DNA of 64,000 nt from Fimbriiglobus ruber. GTDB lineage: Bacteria; Planctomycetota; Planctomycetia; Gemmatales; Gemmataceae. The position numbers and the translations under genes were made by a program. The stretch covers positions 310,001 through 374,000 of the forward strand of contig NZ_NIDE01000019.1 in the NCBI RefSeq assembly GCF_002197845.1, written 5' to 3'. The notes under the pieces are model-generated. The model was not told the DNA's origin and ran no database searches. It was given only the letters and a program-made list of their open reading frames with translations. Below are positions 16,654 through 24,243 of the stretch, piece after piece (positions within the stretch are counted from its first letter, which is position 1; each line of letters starts with the position of its first letter).

Positions 16654-17877
16654 ATGGGTCGTCCGAAGAGCACGTTTCCGCCCCCCATCAAAACCAAGGG
16701 CAACCGCTCCCGTATGTGGTGGCGGGGCGAGTGGTACGATCTCGGCGTGACCAGCACGGCCGAGGCCAAAGCGAAGTACGCACAGCTTATCGCGATGTGG
16801 TCCGTCGACCCGAACGCGACCCCGCACGCCAGGACCGATCTGGCGGTGGCCGACCTGTGTAGCGATTACCTCAAGTCGAAAGCCTGCCCCACCGAACCCA
16901 ACCAACTGGCGAGAGTGGATCGGGCGATCGACTTACTCCTCGAAGTTCACCTCACGACCGCCGTGAAGGACTTTGGACCGGTCGCGCTGGAAGCCTGGCA
17001 GGACCGGCTCTGCGTAACCGTGGACGACGACGGCCGGAAGCGGTGGTCGCGCGGCTACATCTGCGATCTGGTCGACGTGGTCCGGCGGATCTGGAAATGG
17101 GGGGTTCGGACACAACGGGTCGAGCCCGACAAGCTGATCGCGTTGAAGGCCGTTCCAAGGCCCGCCTATGGCGTCGCGCGGGAGACACCACCACGGCAGC
17201 CGGCCGACTTGGAAGACGTGAGGAAGACGCTCCCACACCTCCGAACGCCGGTCCGAGCCGCGGTGTCGCTCCAGTTGCTGGTCGGCGCTCGACCCAGCGA
17301 AATGCTCCAGTTGCGACCCGTGGACGTCCACAGGGTGGGTAAGGTGCGGATCGACGGGGTAGGGGTGTTCGATGTCGACGCCGAGAAGGTCTGGGTGTAT
17401 GTCCCCGAGAAGCACAAAGGAAAGAGCCGGCGGAAGGTGCGCGTGATCCACTTCGGGCCGAAGGCTCAAGAGATCCTGCGGCCGTTTCTGGAACGCGATC
17501 CGGAGGCGTTCTGCTTCTCGCCCCAGGAAGCACAGGCCGAGCGGCGGGAGATTGCGAGAGCTGCGCGCGTTGAAGCGAAAGGAAACCGGGGCGGATCGCG
17601 AAAAAAGAAAACCGAAGTCTCGACAGTGGAACCTGGGGAACGGTACTTTAGACAGAGTTACACCCAAGCGGTCGAGAGAGCTTGCAAGAAAGCGTGCGTG
17701 CCGAAGTGGACCCCGTATCAGCTTCGCCACCTTCGCGCCGAGCAGATCGACGAAGTGTTCGGGCCGTACATGGCGGCAGAAGTCCTTGGTCACGGTGACC
17801 TGAAGACGATCGAGACCTACGCGAAAAAGGCGGGGGCGACGAAGCGGGCGGCGAAGGTGGCCCGGGAGACAGGCTGA
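16654..17877 (+). CDS. Tyrosine recombinase (integrase B) of the tailed prophage
   Basis: A 407-aa integrase starting MGRPKSTFPPP; an in-frame TTG at 16630 lies in the palindrome and is less likely. Catalytic residues: R213 (VGARPSEML), K255/K257 (EKHKGKSRR), box II TPYQLRHLRAE with Y355 in place of the usual His and R358, H380 (LGHGD) and nucleophile Y389 (ETYAKK). The YQLRH form is common in planctomycete integrases. It is the first gene right of the att at 16485, as expected for a prophage left end. Confidence 0.92.
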   Translation: MGRPKSTFPPPIKTKGNRSRMWWRGEWYDLGVTSTAEAKAKYAQLIAMWSVDPNATPHARTDLAVADLCSDYLKSKACPTEPNQLARVDRAIDLLLEVHLTTAVKDFGPVALEAWQDRLCVTVDDDGRKRWSRGYICDLVDVVRRIWKWGVRTQRVEPDKLIALKAVPRPAYGVARETPPRQPADLEDVRKTLPHLRTPVRAAVSLQLLVGARPSEMLQLRPVDVHRVGKVRIDGVGVFDVDAEKVWVYVPEKHKGKSRRKVRVIHFGPKAQEILRPFLERDPEAFCFSPQEAQAERREIARAARVEAKGNRGGSRKKKTEVSTVEPGERYFRQSYTQAVERACKKACVPKWTPYQLRHLRAEQIDEVFGPYMAAEVLGHGDLKTIETYAKKAGATKRAAKVARETG

Positions 17878-17915
17878 GTTCAGAACTAAACAATTGACCA
17901 ATAGGAGCGAAATCG

Positions 17916-18392
17916 ATGACGGAAGATTTTGAAAGGTGCACTGCTTACCACGAAGGGCCCCATGCCGTGATTAGTTTTCACTTCAATAAGCTGGTCGAGC
18001 ATATTTGTTTGTCCGGTGATGGAGACGGCATATGTAGCCCGCACGACGATGAATCCATTTCATTTGATGAGATACTAATAGCTCAGGCTGGAATTGAGTC
18101 AGATAAGGCCTATTACTTCGCAAAACCGAATGGATTGAAAGCGAGGAAGAAGGGATGGGAAGGTGACGAGAAAAAGGTCGATTGGTATTTGGAAGTGTTG
18201 AAATCTCGTGGGGAATTGCATGACAAGGATAAAGTTGAAAAAGTAGCCGCGAGTCTGGTGCGGCAGAAGTGGTTTTTAATTCATGCACTAGCAATGCAAG
18301 TATTGTCTGAGACAAAAGCCAGTGGTATTTTTATGTATCCTGGTTTATATGCCAAAAATCTTATCGATAACCTTATGGCCAGAGATAGTTAG
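17916..18392 (+). CDS. HEXXH (M41-like) zinc-binding protein, 158 aa
   Basis: Residues 10-18 read AYHEGPHAV, an HEXXH zinc site at 12-16 in the same setting as the M41/FtsH-type AYHEAGHAV seen in many planctomycete proteins. The remainder follows the layout of that group (VEHICLSG, then a helix-rich C-terminus with SLVRQKWFLIHALAMQVLSE). The gene is clearly more AT-rich than its neighbours, suggesting recent acquisition. It lies 38 bases after integrase B. Substrate unknown; an ImmA/IrrE-like repressor protease is another reading but the motif context fits M41 better. Confidence 0.6.
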   Translation: MTEDFERCTAYHEGPHAVISFHFNKLVEHICLSGDGDGICSPHDDESISFDEILIAQAGIESDKAYYFAKPNGLKARKKGWEGDEKKVDWYLEVLKSRGELHDKDKVEKVAASLVRQKWFLIHALAMQVLSETKASGIFMYPGLYAKNLIDNLMARDS

Positions 18393-18908
18393 TTTCATGC
18401 TCACTCACCCCTTTCCGGCCGGCTGAATCGGGTACCTGCTGCTCGATGGAGCGACGCCAATCAAATACACCCCAGGGCCATCCGGGGCTGTTTCATTTCG
18501 TCCCAAACCTATTCGTGAACGCAATACCCCGGTCGAACAACGAGGCGAGATCGATCGGGCTTTGGGCTCCCGCGATCGCTGAGCCGTGAGCGGACTAACC
18601 AGCACGATTTTGGCGGTGCCCTAAGCCGGTTTGCTCACGCAGGCCGACTACGACGCACTGCTGTGGGAACAACTCACCTCGGCGATCTGGATGCGAGTTC
18701 GAGCACCCGCGCGCCAGGTTGTCCACAGGTGGTCGCTTGGCGCAAGTCGTGTGGTACAGGGTAATACCGTGCCCCGAACACATCGCGCGCCAGAAAGCGG
18801 CTTCGCATTACTGCTGTTACTGTGTTTTTAAACTCACGAATCTAGTTAGGAAGACATAAGAGCAGGCGGAGACCAGCGAACACCCTCGAATCGGACGGAG
18901 AACGGCCC
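18393..18908. other. No confident gene
   Basis: About 500 bases with short frames on both strands but no codon bias, ribosome site or recognisable product. It may be degraded phage DNA. Confidence 0.5.
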
Positions 18909-18980
18909 ATGAAAGTGACCTGCCAGCGCGACGGACTGGTGACTGCCCGCAACTGGTCACGGTGGGCGCGGCCGTGTGGA
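18909..18980 (+). pseudogene. Remnant resembling the start of dnaN (sliding clamp)
   Basis: ATG 18909 with GGACGGAGA upstream begins MKVTCQRDGLVTA, which resembles the first residues of planctomycete DNA polymerase III beta subunits. A one-base shift near 18950 gives QLVTVGAAV, continuing the same resemblance, after which similarity ends. I infer a short 5' remnant of a clamp gene, perhaps once phage-encoded. Confidence 0.35.
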
Positions 18981-19049
18981 AATGGGCCTTCAGAAATCAA
19001 TTATTGAAGGGCAATGCCGCAACCCATTGCCACTAAAAGAGTAATGGAT

Positions 19050-19092
19050 CGTTGCCTGAGTCAAGTGGGTCGGATTTGGCCGTTGCCTGAGT
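19050..19092. repeat. Twelve-base direct repeat pair in the pre-switch region
   Basis: CGTTGCCTGAGT occurs at 19050-19061 and 19081-19092, spaced 31 bases, about three helical turns, in a non-coding stretch (18981-19408). Spacing on one face of the helix suggests operator or integrase-arm sites. Nothing else is evident in this stretch. Confidence 0.4.
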
Positions 19093-19408
19093 GGGGAGGT
19101 TTCTACCTTACGCCGTCGTGTTTGAAGGGTACAACATATTGTGTCGCGTGCGTGTCGTGAATGTCGGAACCAACGGAGTAAGGCCGATGTCGCTTGAGTC
19201 GTTTGGTGTCTGGTCCGTGGGAAGGCTGGGCACTGCCGATATATCAATCCCGCATGCTGACGAATTTAATGGCACCCGTTGCCTGTCAAGAGGAAGTTTC
19301 CGGTTACAAATTTCGGAAACCCGGATACAAGCATAGTGTGGGCATTGTGAGTGCCGGAACATCAAAAGGATTCGTTTCAAACAGCGCAACAGCTCGGAGT
19401 TACCATCC

Positions 19409-19726
19409 ATGATCGATGTTGGCAAAACCACCGTGGCGGAGACGAGGTCGCAGCCTTCGGCCTCAGTCGCCTCACTGACTGACAAAGACAAAATGCCGCC
19501 ATCGCGTTACGCGGAGCTTTTCGCCTTCGGCATGGGGTTGCCGTTAGCGGAAGCGGCCGTCGTCATGCAAGGCATCTCCTCCCGTTACGCACCTGATCGA
19601 GAAAGCGCTGATTTGGTGCTCAGGGGCGCGACTGATTACAAAGTCATCCACCTTGATGACGGCGAAGGCAAACCGGCCACCCCCTGGCTGACTAGCTCCC
19701 TCCTGAACTGCGACGACGATGCTTAG
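19409..19726 (+). CDS. Hypothetical protein, 105 aa
   Basis: A small soluble protein with a helical middle (ELFAFGMGLPLAEAAVVMQG). No ribosome site is obvious and no family is recognised. Its 3' end overlaps the 3' end of the convergent gene by 35 bases. Moderately convincing codon use is the only support. Confidence 0.4.
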   Translation: MIDVGKTTVAETRSQPSASVASLTDKDKMPPSRYAELFAFGMGLPLAEAAVVMQGISSRYAPDRESADLVLRGATDYKVIHLDDGEGKPATPWLTSSLLNCDDDA

Positions 19727-19964
19727 ACGCGGCTTCTTCTGCCAAGCGAACCGCTTCATCCGCGGCCTTGACCTTTTCGACGAAACTCTCAATCCGCTTG
19801 TATCTGGCCTCGATTTCCGGCCTCACAAGCGGATCGATGATTTGCGGGGCTGACCCACCCTCAAGTCGCACAATCCAACCAAGCATGTCGGCTAGGTCGC
19901 CGCTGACGCGAATTTGACGCGTTTCTTCACCACTCGGCCGTCGCGGTCGTGATTGCTTCGCCAT
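19692..19964 (-). CDS. Small putative DNA-binding protein (RHH-like), 90 aa
   Basis: The sequence SGEETRQIRVSGDLADMLGW has the pattern of a ribbon-helix-helix strand and first helix, with a basic N-terminus (MAKQSRPRRP) and a coiled C-terminal helix (IESFVEKVKAADEAVRLAEE). It is transcribed away from the operator region at 20052-20136 and divergently from the 20153 gene, the layout of a phage repressor or antitoxin gene. Function is inferred. Confidence 0.5.
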   Translation of the reverse strand: MAKQSRPRRPSGEETRQIRVSGDLADMLGWIVRLEGGSAPQIIDPLVRPEIEARYKRIESFVEKVKAADEAVRLAEEAASKHRRRSSGGS

Positions 19965-20051
19965 CGCGACAACTCCAACATAGAAGCACGGTTACGAACT
20001 ACGCATCGTCAACGTCTTTGTACACGCTATCGCACTTTTCGTCTCGGGACA

Positions 20052-20136
20052 CGGAATATTTCGAATTCCGGCATTGACAACACGGATTACGTACTCGATA
20101 ACTAATACATCGTGTACGTAATTTACAAAACGTAAT
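20052..20136 (+). promoter_or_regulatory. Promoter and operator region of a possible lysogeny switch
   Basis: TTGACA (20074-20079), 17 bases, then GATAAC (20097-20102) form a sigma-70-like promoter for the 20153 gene. TTACGTAC (20087-20094) and GTACGTAA (20114-20121) make a dyad over the -10 region, a further ACGTAAT lies at 20130-20136, and CGGAAT/ATTCCG (20052-20070) make a second dyad upstream. The cluster lies between divergent small regulator-like genes. Confidence 0.5.
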
Positions 20137-20152
20137 CGGGCTGGGTTTTCCA

Positions 20153-20410
20153 ATGCCTAAACCGCCTCGGGGAACGGGTCAAAATGTTAGCAGAATGATA
20201 CGCGCTAACGATACATTTGCCGACAAGATCGCAGCAATCTTGATAACTCGCCCCGGTACCAATACGGCAATGCTCCTTGACGAATTAGCCGGCGAAAAGG
20301 TGACCAAACTTTTTGAAGCCCTGCCTCCCGAAGTGAAGAAAATCGCTGCCGACAAGATTCGCATTCGCGGCACTGTCGCGAAACAGCGTGCCCAGCTCTG
20401 CCAATCCTGA
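20153..20410 (+). CDS. Small hypothetical protein, 85 aa
   Basis: A basic, helix-rich protein (MIRANDTFADKIAAILITRP, then LLDELAGEKVTKLFEALPPE) directly downstream of the promoter/operator. The plan suggests a small phage regulator, possibly DNA-binding through the N-terminal strand and helix, but no domain is recognised with confidence. Slight AT enrichment compared with late genes. Confidence 0.5.
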   Translation: MPKPPRGTGQNVSRMIRANDTFADKIAAILITRPGTNTAMLLDELAGEKVTKLFEALPPEVKKIAADKIRIRGTVAKQRAQLCQS

Positions 20411-20468
20411 GTGCATCGTTTGGATTACGACTGAAGGTAGAAGTCTGTCACTAGCGGAGGCACCGAGA

Positions 20469-20816
20469 GTGAAGCCCATCAGCATCGCTCGCCTGAAAGA
20501 GATCGATGCCGACTCGTGGTACCCGGCACCCCTCGTCGCCGATCTGCTCGGCCGATCCACCCGGACTGTGGCCGATTGGTGCCGGACCCGCCAAGGGAAG
20601 CCGCCTCGCATCGCAAGTAAGCGTCTCCAGTTGACCGGCCAACAGGTCATTAGGGGTGCGACGATCCTGGCGATCGCGGGCGGACTTATCGAGGAAGAAG
20701 TCACGAGCAGCGGTGCCAACGGGATCAGCGATGCTGAATGGGCGGCGAAGACGAAGGCCGCCGCGGATGAAATCCAGGCAACGCGTGCGGCCCGCAAAGC
20801 GAAGGCGAAAGCCTGA
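20469..20816 (+). CDS. HTH DNA-binding protein (excisionase/MerR-like), 115 aa
   Basis: The GTG start at 20469 is chosen for a GGAGG eight bases upstream; an ATG at 20388 would overlap the previous gene. Residues about 12-50 carry WYPAPLVADLLGRSTRTVAD, a winged helix-turn-helix of the HTH_17 type, followed by RLQLTGQQVIRGATILAI. The C-terminus is a Lys/Ala-rich helix. It may be the excisionase for integrase B or an early regulator. Confidence 0.6.
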   Translation: MKPISIARLKEIDADSWYPAPLVADLLGRSTRTVADWCRTRQGKPPRIASKRLQLTGQQVIRGATILAIAGGLIEEEVTSSGANGISDAEWAAKTKAAADEIQATRAARKAKAKA

Positions 20817-20956
20817 CTTTGAGAAGTAAGAGCGTGATTGCTTTTTGACCCACCCCCAGGTGGGCACGGGTGACTGTTTGAATTGGCCAACGAAAAAGCC
20901 GGCGGGTGGTCAAGACCCGACCGGCTCAAGAACCCCTTGTGCAGGAGTGTCCCTAG

Positions 20957-21484
20957 ATGTCTACCTTACTCGACCGGCCCCCGCCGGTCAATGCTCCGCC
21001 ATCATCAAGACCGCCGGATGAAGTCCAGCGATTCGTATCCCCAGCGGAATGGGAACGGATTGTCGCTGACGGCGCTCGGGCCGATTGCATCCGCGCCACC
21101 GAGGAGCGGCCGGAAGACCTGGACGACAACCAGTGGGGCAAGCTCGCTCACCTTTATGCGGCCGGCGAGCGGGACGAAGATATGGGCAACAAAATCATTG
21201 TTGCTTCGCTATCGGACCTTCTCTCAGATCTCGCCGACTTCATCGCCGTCCACGGCGTTGGCACCGACGCACGTATTGGCGACGGTATCGCCTTCACGGC
21301 GGACCTTCTCGCTCGTGAGCTTCGGGCGGGCGACTTCGCGGAGATGCCCTACCCGAAAGACGCCAGTTGGGGCGACCAACTCCGCGCCTTGGCATCAATG
21401 GCAGACAGATTCGAAGCGGTTCACTACCCCTCCGTGGAAGACGAAGAAGCCGACGCCCCGACCGTCGTTGGGGGTGCCTCTTGA
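20957..21484 (+). CDS. Hypothetical phage protein, 175 aa
   Basis: An acidic soluble protein. The Pro-rich N-terminus (PPPVNAPPSSRPPDEVQRF) precedes helices (WGKLAHLYAAGERDEDMGNK; LSDLLSDLADFIAVHGVG). It starts a block of tightly overlapping early genes and its TGA overlaps the TTG start of the next. No family recognised. Confidence 0.6.
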   Translation: MSTLLDRPPPVNAPPSSRPPDEVQRFVSPAEWERIVADGARADCIRATEERPEDLDDNQWGKLAHLYAAGERDEDMGNKIIVASLSDLLSDLADFIAVHGVGTDARIGDGIAFTADLLARELRAGDFAEMPYPKDASWGDQLRALASMADRFEAVHYPSVEDEEADAPTVVGGAS

Positions 21485-22134
21485 TCTTCGCACCTGCCCT
21501 CGAAACCTTCTCGTCGGACGAACGGCTCGAAGCCTACCTCGGCGTCTTCCACAGCTACGTCAACGGCACCATGCCTCCGTCTCCCCGCGGTGCCGGCATC
21601 GGCTCCGAATTCACGTTGGCCGACATGGGAGCGATGGGCCTCATCGGGAACCACATCCTTCTCGCGGCTGCCCTCGAACGGGCGAGTGGGACGTTCTTCC
21701 GCTTCCAGAAGGCGACGGCCAGGATATCGGACATCGTGCTTACCAATCCTGGTAACCCCGACCGCGACCCGTTGATGGGTATCGCACGCCACTGCCCGCG
21801 GGGTAAGGACGTCTCCGACTCATCGTTCGCATGCAACATCAAGCACGCCATCAAGGACGTGTTTCTCTTCGACCAAACGAAGCATCATCACCGCGTCTCT
21901 GAAGTCGGGAACCGTTGTTACCAGACGTGGAGCCTTGTCAGGGGCATCGTCCGCACCGTCGGCTACGCCGTCCTGCGGGACGTGCCGCCGAAGCCCCCGC
22001 ACGGGGTCCGCATTACCAAACAGTTCCGGACTCTGTTCTTGGAATCCAAGGCCGTGGAAGCCGAGGAGAACGCCCGCGTTACCGAACTCATCGACCAACT
22101 CGTCGCCCTCGCGGGCAAAGGCGGTGAACTGTGA
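21481..22134 (+). CDS. Hypothetical phage protein, 217 aa
   Basis: The TTG at 21481 overlaps the previous stop (TTGA) and is the only plausible start. The protein has a His-rich centre (FDQTKHHHRVSEVGNRCYQT) and Cys residues that could bind metal, and a helical C-terminus. It overlaps the next gene by GTGA. No family recognised; the conserved coupling suggests a shared early function. Confidence 0.6.
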   Translation: MIFAPALETFSSDERLEAYLGVFHSYVNGTMPPSPRGAGIGSEFTLADMGAMGLIGNHILLAAALERASGTFFRFQKATARISDIVLTNPGNPDRDPLMGIARHCPRGKDVSDSSFACNIKHAIKDVFLFDQTKHHHRVSEVGNRCYQTWSLVRGIVRTVGYAVLRDVPPKPPHGVRITKQFRTLFLESKAVEAEENARVTELIDQLVALAGKGGEL

Positions 22135-22592
22135 GCGTGTTCCACCATCTTGAAAATCTCCCGCGTGGGATGCTTCAACTCGGCGAACTGCCGACGAGCA
22201 AGCACCGCGATTCATCGAAATTGATCCTTACTGTCGAGTTCAGGCGGCTCGACGGTCCCGTCCTGGAGTTCGTGCCCGATAAGTACATGGAAAGGGCGGG
22301 CCGGTTCGTTCTTCAAATCGAGGAGGCGCAGAACCTGCCAGATGTTCCCGCCGACTTCATGAAGAAGGAGCAAGAACTTAAGGAACTCTTTCCTGTCCAC
22401 CTTCAAGACATTCACATCGCGTTGACCGCTTGCTACCGAAGGGCACACATCCTGCTTGACACGCCGGGGTATCGGGAAGCCTCGCGGGAGGCCTACCTTC
22501 TTCTGGACGCCAAGCGAGAGCAAACCATCAACGAGGTATTCGCCAAGACCAAGAAGCGAAAGGCCGGCAAAACCAAGAAGGGGGGCAAATAA
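22131..22592 (+). CDS. Hypothetical phage protein, 153 aa
   Basis: Starts at GTG 22131, overlapping the previous stop. It has a beta-rich first half (LILTVEFRRLDGPVLEFVPD) and ends in a Lys-rich tail (KTKKRKAGKTKKGGK). The same plan recurs in the next gene (VITFEIKRPDGSVVQFIPTD and a Lys/Arg tail), so the two are probably diverged paralogues. Function unknown. Confidence 0.6.
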   Translation: MSVFHHLENLPRGMLQLGELPTSKHRDSSKLILTVEFRRLDGPVLEFVPDKYMERAGRFVLQIEEAQNLPDVPADFMKKEQELKELFPVHLQDIHIALTACYRRAHILLDTPGYREASREAYLLLDAKREQTINEVFAKTKKRKAGKTKKGGK

Positions 22593-22680
22593 CATGCAAA
22601 CCCTCAAACCCGATCGCGTCCCTAATGGCACTATTAACATGCAAACCCTCAAACCCGATCGCGTCCCTAATGGCACTATT
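22591..22680 (+). repeat. Exact tandem duplication of 45 bp at a gene start
   Basis: The units 22591-22635 and 22636-22680 are identical and begin AACATGCAAACCCTCAAACC. Each contains an ATG, so the next gene has two equivalent starts and two copies of MQTLKPDRVPNGTI. Perfect identity implies a recent event. Confidence 0.95.
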
Positions 22681-23085
22681 TCAGTCGGCGACCTCGACGG
22701 GATGCTCAATCAAACGGATACCCATCTCGTTATCACCTTCGAGATCAAACGTCCTGACGGATCGGTTGTGCAATTTATCCCCACCGATCTTCGAGAGGAG
22801 CCAGGTTGCGTCGTCTTCGTCATTGACGACTCCGAGGAGGGGCGGATGTTCAGCCCCGGGATAATGGCTGCCGTCCGGAAGAACGCCGAGATGTTCGCGG
22901 CCGAGCACCGCGAGACCTACTTCGCACAGGCCCTCCACATGCGGGACGCAGAGACCTTCTCAGACCCGGCCTACAAGGACGCCTACGACGAGTTCACGAG
23001 GAAGATGAACGCGGAATTTGCGAAAGACAATCCCCAGGCGAGGGTCAAGAAGAATCGCAAGCCTCGGGCGAAACCCAAACGGTGA
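22594..23085 (+). CDS. Hypothetical phage protein, 163 aa (or 148 aa from the second start)
   Basis: Two ATG codons (22594 and 22639) head a tandem 45-bp repeat, so the N-terminus may be doubled. The body (VITFEIKRPDGSVVQFIPTD, acidic middle, ETYFAQALHMRDAETFSDPA) resembles the preceding gene product, and the tail is strongly basic (KKNRKPRAKPKR). The GTG start of the next gene overlaps its stop. Function unknown; basic tails suggest nucleic-acid contact. Confidence 0.6.
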   Translation: MQTLKPDRVPNGTINMQTLKPDRVPNGTISVGDLDGMLNQTDTHLVITFEIKRPDGSVVQFIPTDLREEPGCVVFVIDDSEEGRMFSPGIMAAVRKNAEMFAAEHRETYFAQALHMRDAETFSDPAYKDAYDEFTRKMNAEFAKDNPQARVKKNRKPRAKPKR

Positions 23086-23318
23086 TCAACCCCGCCCTCC
23101 TCGCCCGCCTCCGGCTGGGCGACTCGTTGGTCTACTTATCCCGCCCCGAGAAGGGCTGGCGGCTTTACGGCATCACCCCGTCAGGCTGGACGGTGACGGC
23201 CGAGGTGGATGCCCGGACTGTGGACGAACTTAAAGCCGGCGGCATGATCGTCCCCGGCGTTTATTGCGGCTGGATGCTGAGTCCGGCCGCCAAATTCAAA
23301 CCCCTGAGACCCCAATGA
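23082..23318 (+). CDS. Small hypothetical protein, 78 aa
   Basis: GTG start overlapping the preceding TGA. The beta-rich sequence (GDSLVYLSRPEKGWRLYGIT, then GWTVTAEVDARTVDELKAGG) suggests a small barrel or winged fold. Its stop overlaps the ATG of the next gene. No family recognised. Confidence 0.55.
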   Translation: MINPALLARLRLGDSLVYLSRPEKGWRLYGITPSGWTVTAEVDARTVDELKAGGMIVPGVYCGWMLSPAAKFKPLRPQ

Positions 23319-23758
23319 ACAGACTTCCCGGCATCGGCGGCGGAATGGACATCGGAGACGACGCGGAAACCGCGGACGGGTTCGACCGTCAACAGCCCTA
23401 CATCGCTCTCGGGCCGGTTCCGGTGCGACTAGTGGCAGTCGAGATCGATCAGGCCGGCGTGGTGACGGAGTGGCCGATCCCCGTGTTCGGCATCATCTCC
23501 AACGGCAACGACAAGGACAAGTGGCCGCTCGACTTCCTGGTCTACCACCACGAGGACCAGCGGCCCATTTCTCTGCGAGAGCTGACGGAGGGGGAGGGAG
23601 AAACCCGCGCCCAGAACTCGCGTTACTGTTTCGGTACCGAAGCCCAACTTCAAATGGAGATCGCGAAAGCGACAGTGCAACTGAAGGAATGGCGCGCAGA
23701 GTGGCGTGCGAAGCAGCAGAAGCCGACGCCACCGAATACCGACCCGTCTAACAACTAA
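23315..23758 (+). CDS. Hypothetical phage protein, 147 aa
   Basis: Starts at ATG 23315 in an ATGA overlap. The centre is beta-rich (VPVRLVAVEIDQAGVVTEWP) and the C-terminus is a helix (AKATVQLKEWRAEWRAKQQK). No family recognised. Last gene of the overlapping block 20957-23758. Confidence 0.55.
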   Translation: MNRLPGIGGGMDIGDDAETADGFDRQQPYIALGPVPVRLVAVEIDQAGVVTEWPIPVFGIISNGNDKDKWPLDFLVYHHEDQRPISLRELTEGEGETRAQNSRYCFGTEAQLQMEIAKATVQLKEWRAEWRAKQQKPTPPNTDPSNN

Positions 23759-23831
23759 TCTGGTAGAGGATGGGGGTCGGCTGGACAGCATCTTGTTCGG
23801 CCCCTGCCCGCACACAAGGGAGTACTCAAGC

Positions 23832-24164
23832 ATGACCGAAGAGAATCAGAATCGAATCGAAAACTGTGACCCGACTTTGGCGTCTCTTTACGCCGAAGCG
23901 GTGGACCTCGGCTGGACTTTCTGGAAAGACGCGGGGGATTCCTGCCACGCGATGGGACCGAGCGGGTTCGACCCCGATTCGGACCCCGAGCGGACGAAAC
24001 GCATTGCGCGCGTTCGTGAGTTGATCGCCGGTCCGCGGATTCAGGAGTTAGTCGGCTACGCCGAATTATTCGATGCCGTGAACCCGCGGGTTCGGATCAA
24101 ACGAGGAGGCGACGCGCTCAGGTTTCTTCACTTTGAGTGCAAGGCTCACGTCTGCCGTTTTTAG
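23832..24164 (+). CDS. Hypothetical protein, 110 aa, paralogue of the 27520 gene
   Basis: The residues DPTLASLYAEAVDLGW and ELVGYAELFDAVNPR align with DPSLGRLYRQAIRLGW and ELVGYGQLYDMVYPER of the protein at 27520-28044, with similar spacing. The two therefore form a small family duplicated within this phage, each near a sigma-factor gene. The shorter copy lacks the C-terminal 60 residues of the other. Function unknown. Confidence 0.65.
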   Translation: MTEENQNRIENCDPTLASLYAEAVDLGWTFWKDAGDSCHAMGPSGFDPDSDPERTKRIARVRELIAGPRIQELVGYAELFDAVNPRVRIKRGGDALRFLHFECKAHVCRF

Positions 24165-24243
24165 CCATCGGAACCGGCTCGTAGTTCCCCCGGCCGCTTC
24201 ATCTTCTCCGCTGTGGTTCCCAACCTCGGCGGGCGAACGGGCG

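Noticed and set aside
17916-18392. ImmA/IrrE-type repressor protease
   Set aside because: The HEXXH context AYHEGPHAV fits M41-like proteins better, and no matching repressor gene adjoins it.
18631-18831. Plus-strand frame of 66 codons (MLTQADYDALLWEQ...)
   Set aside because: Only the first dozen codons look coding; the rest is low-quality sequence and there is no ribosome site.
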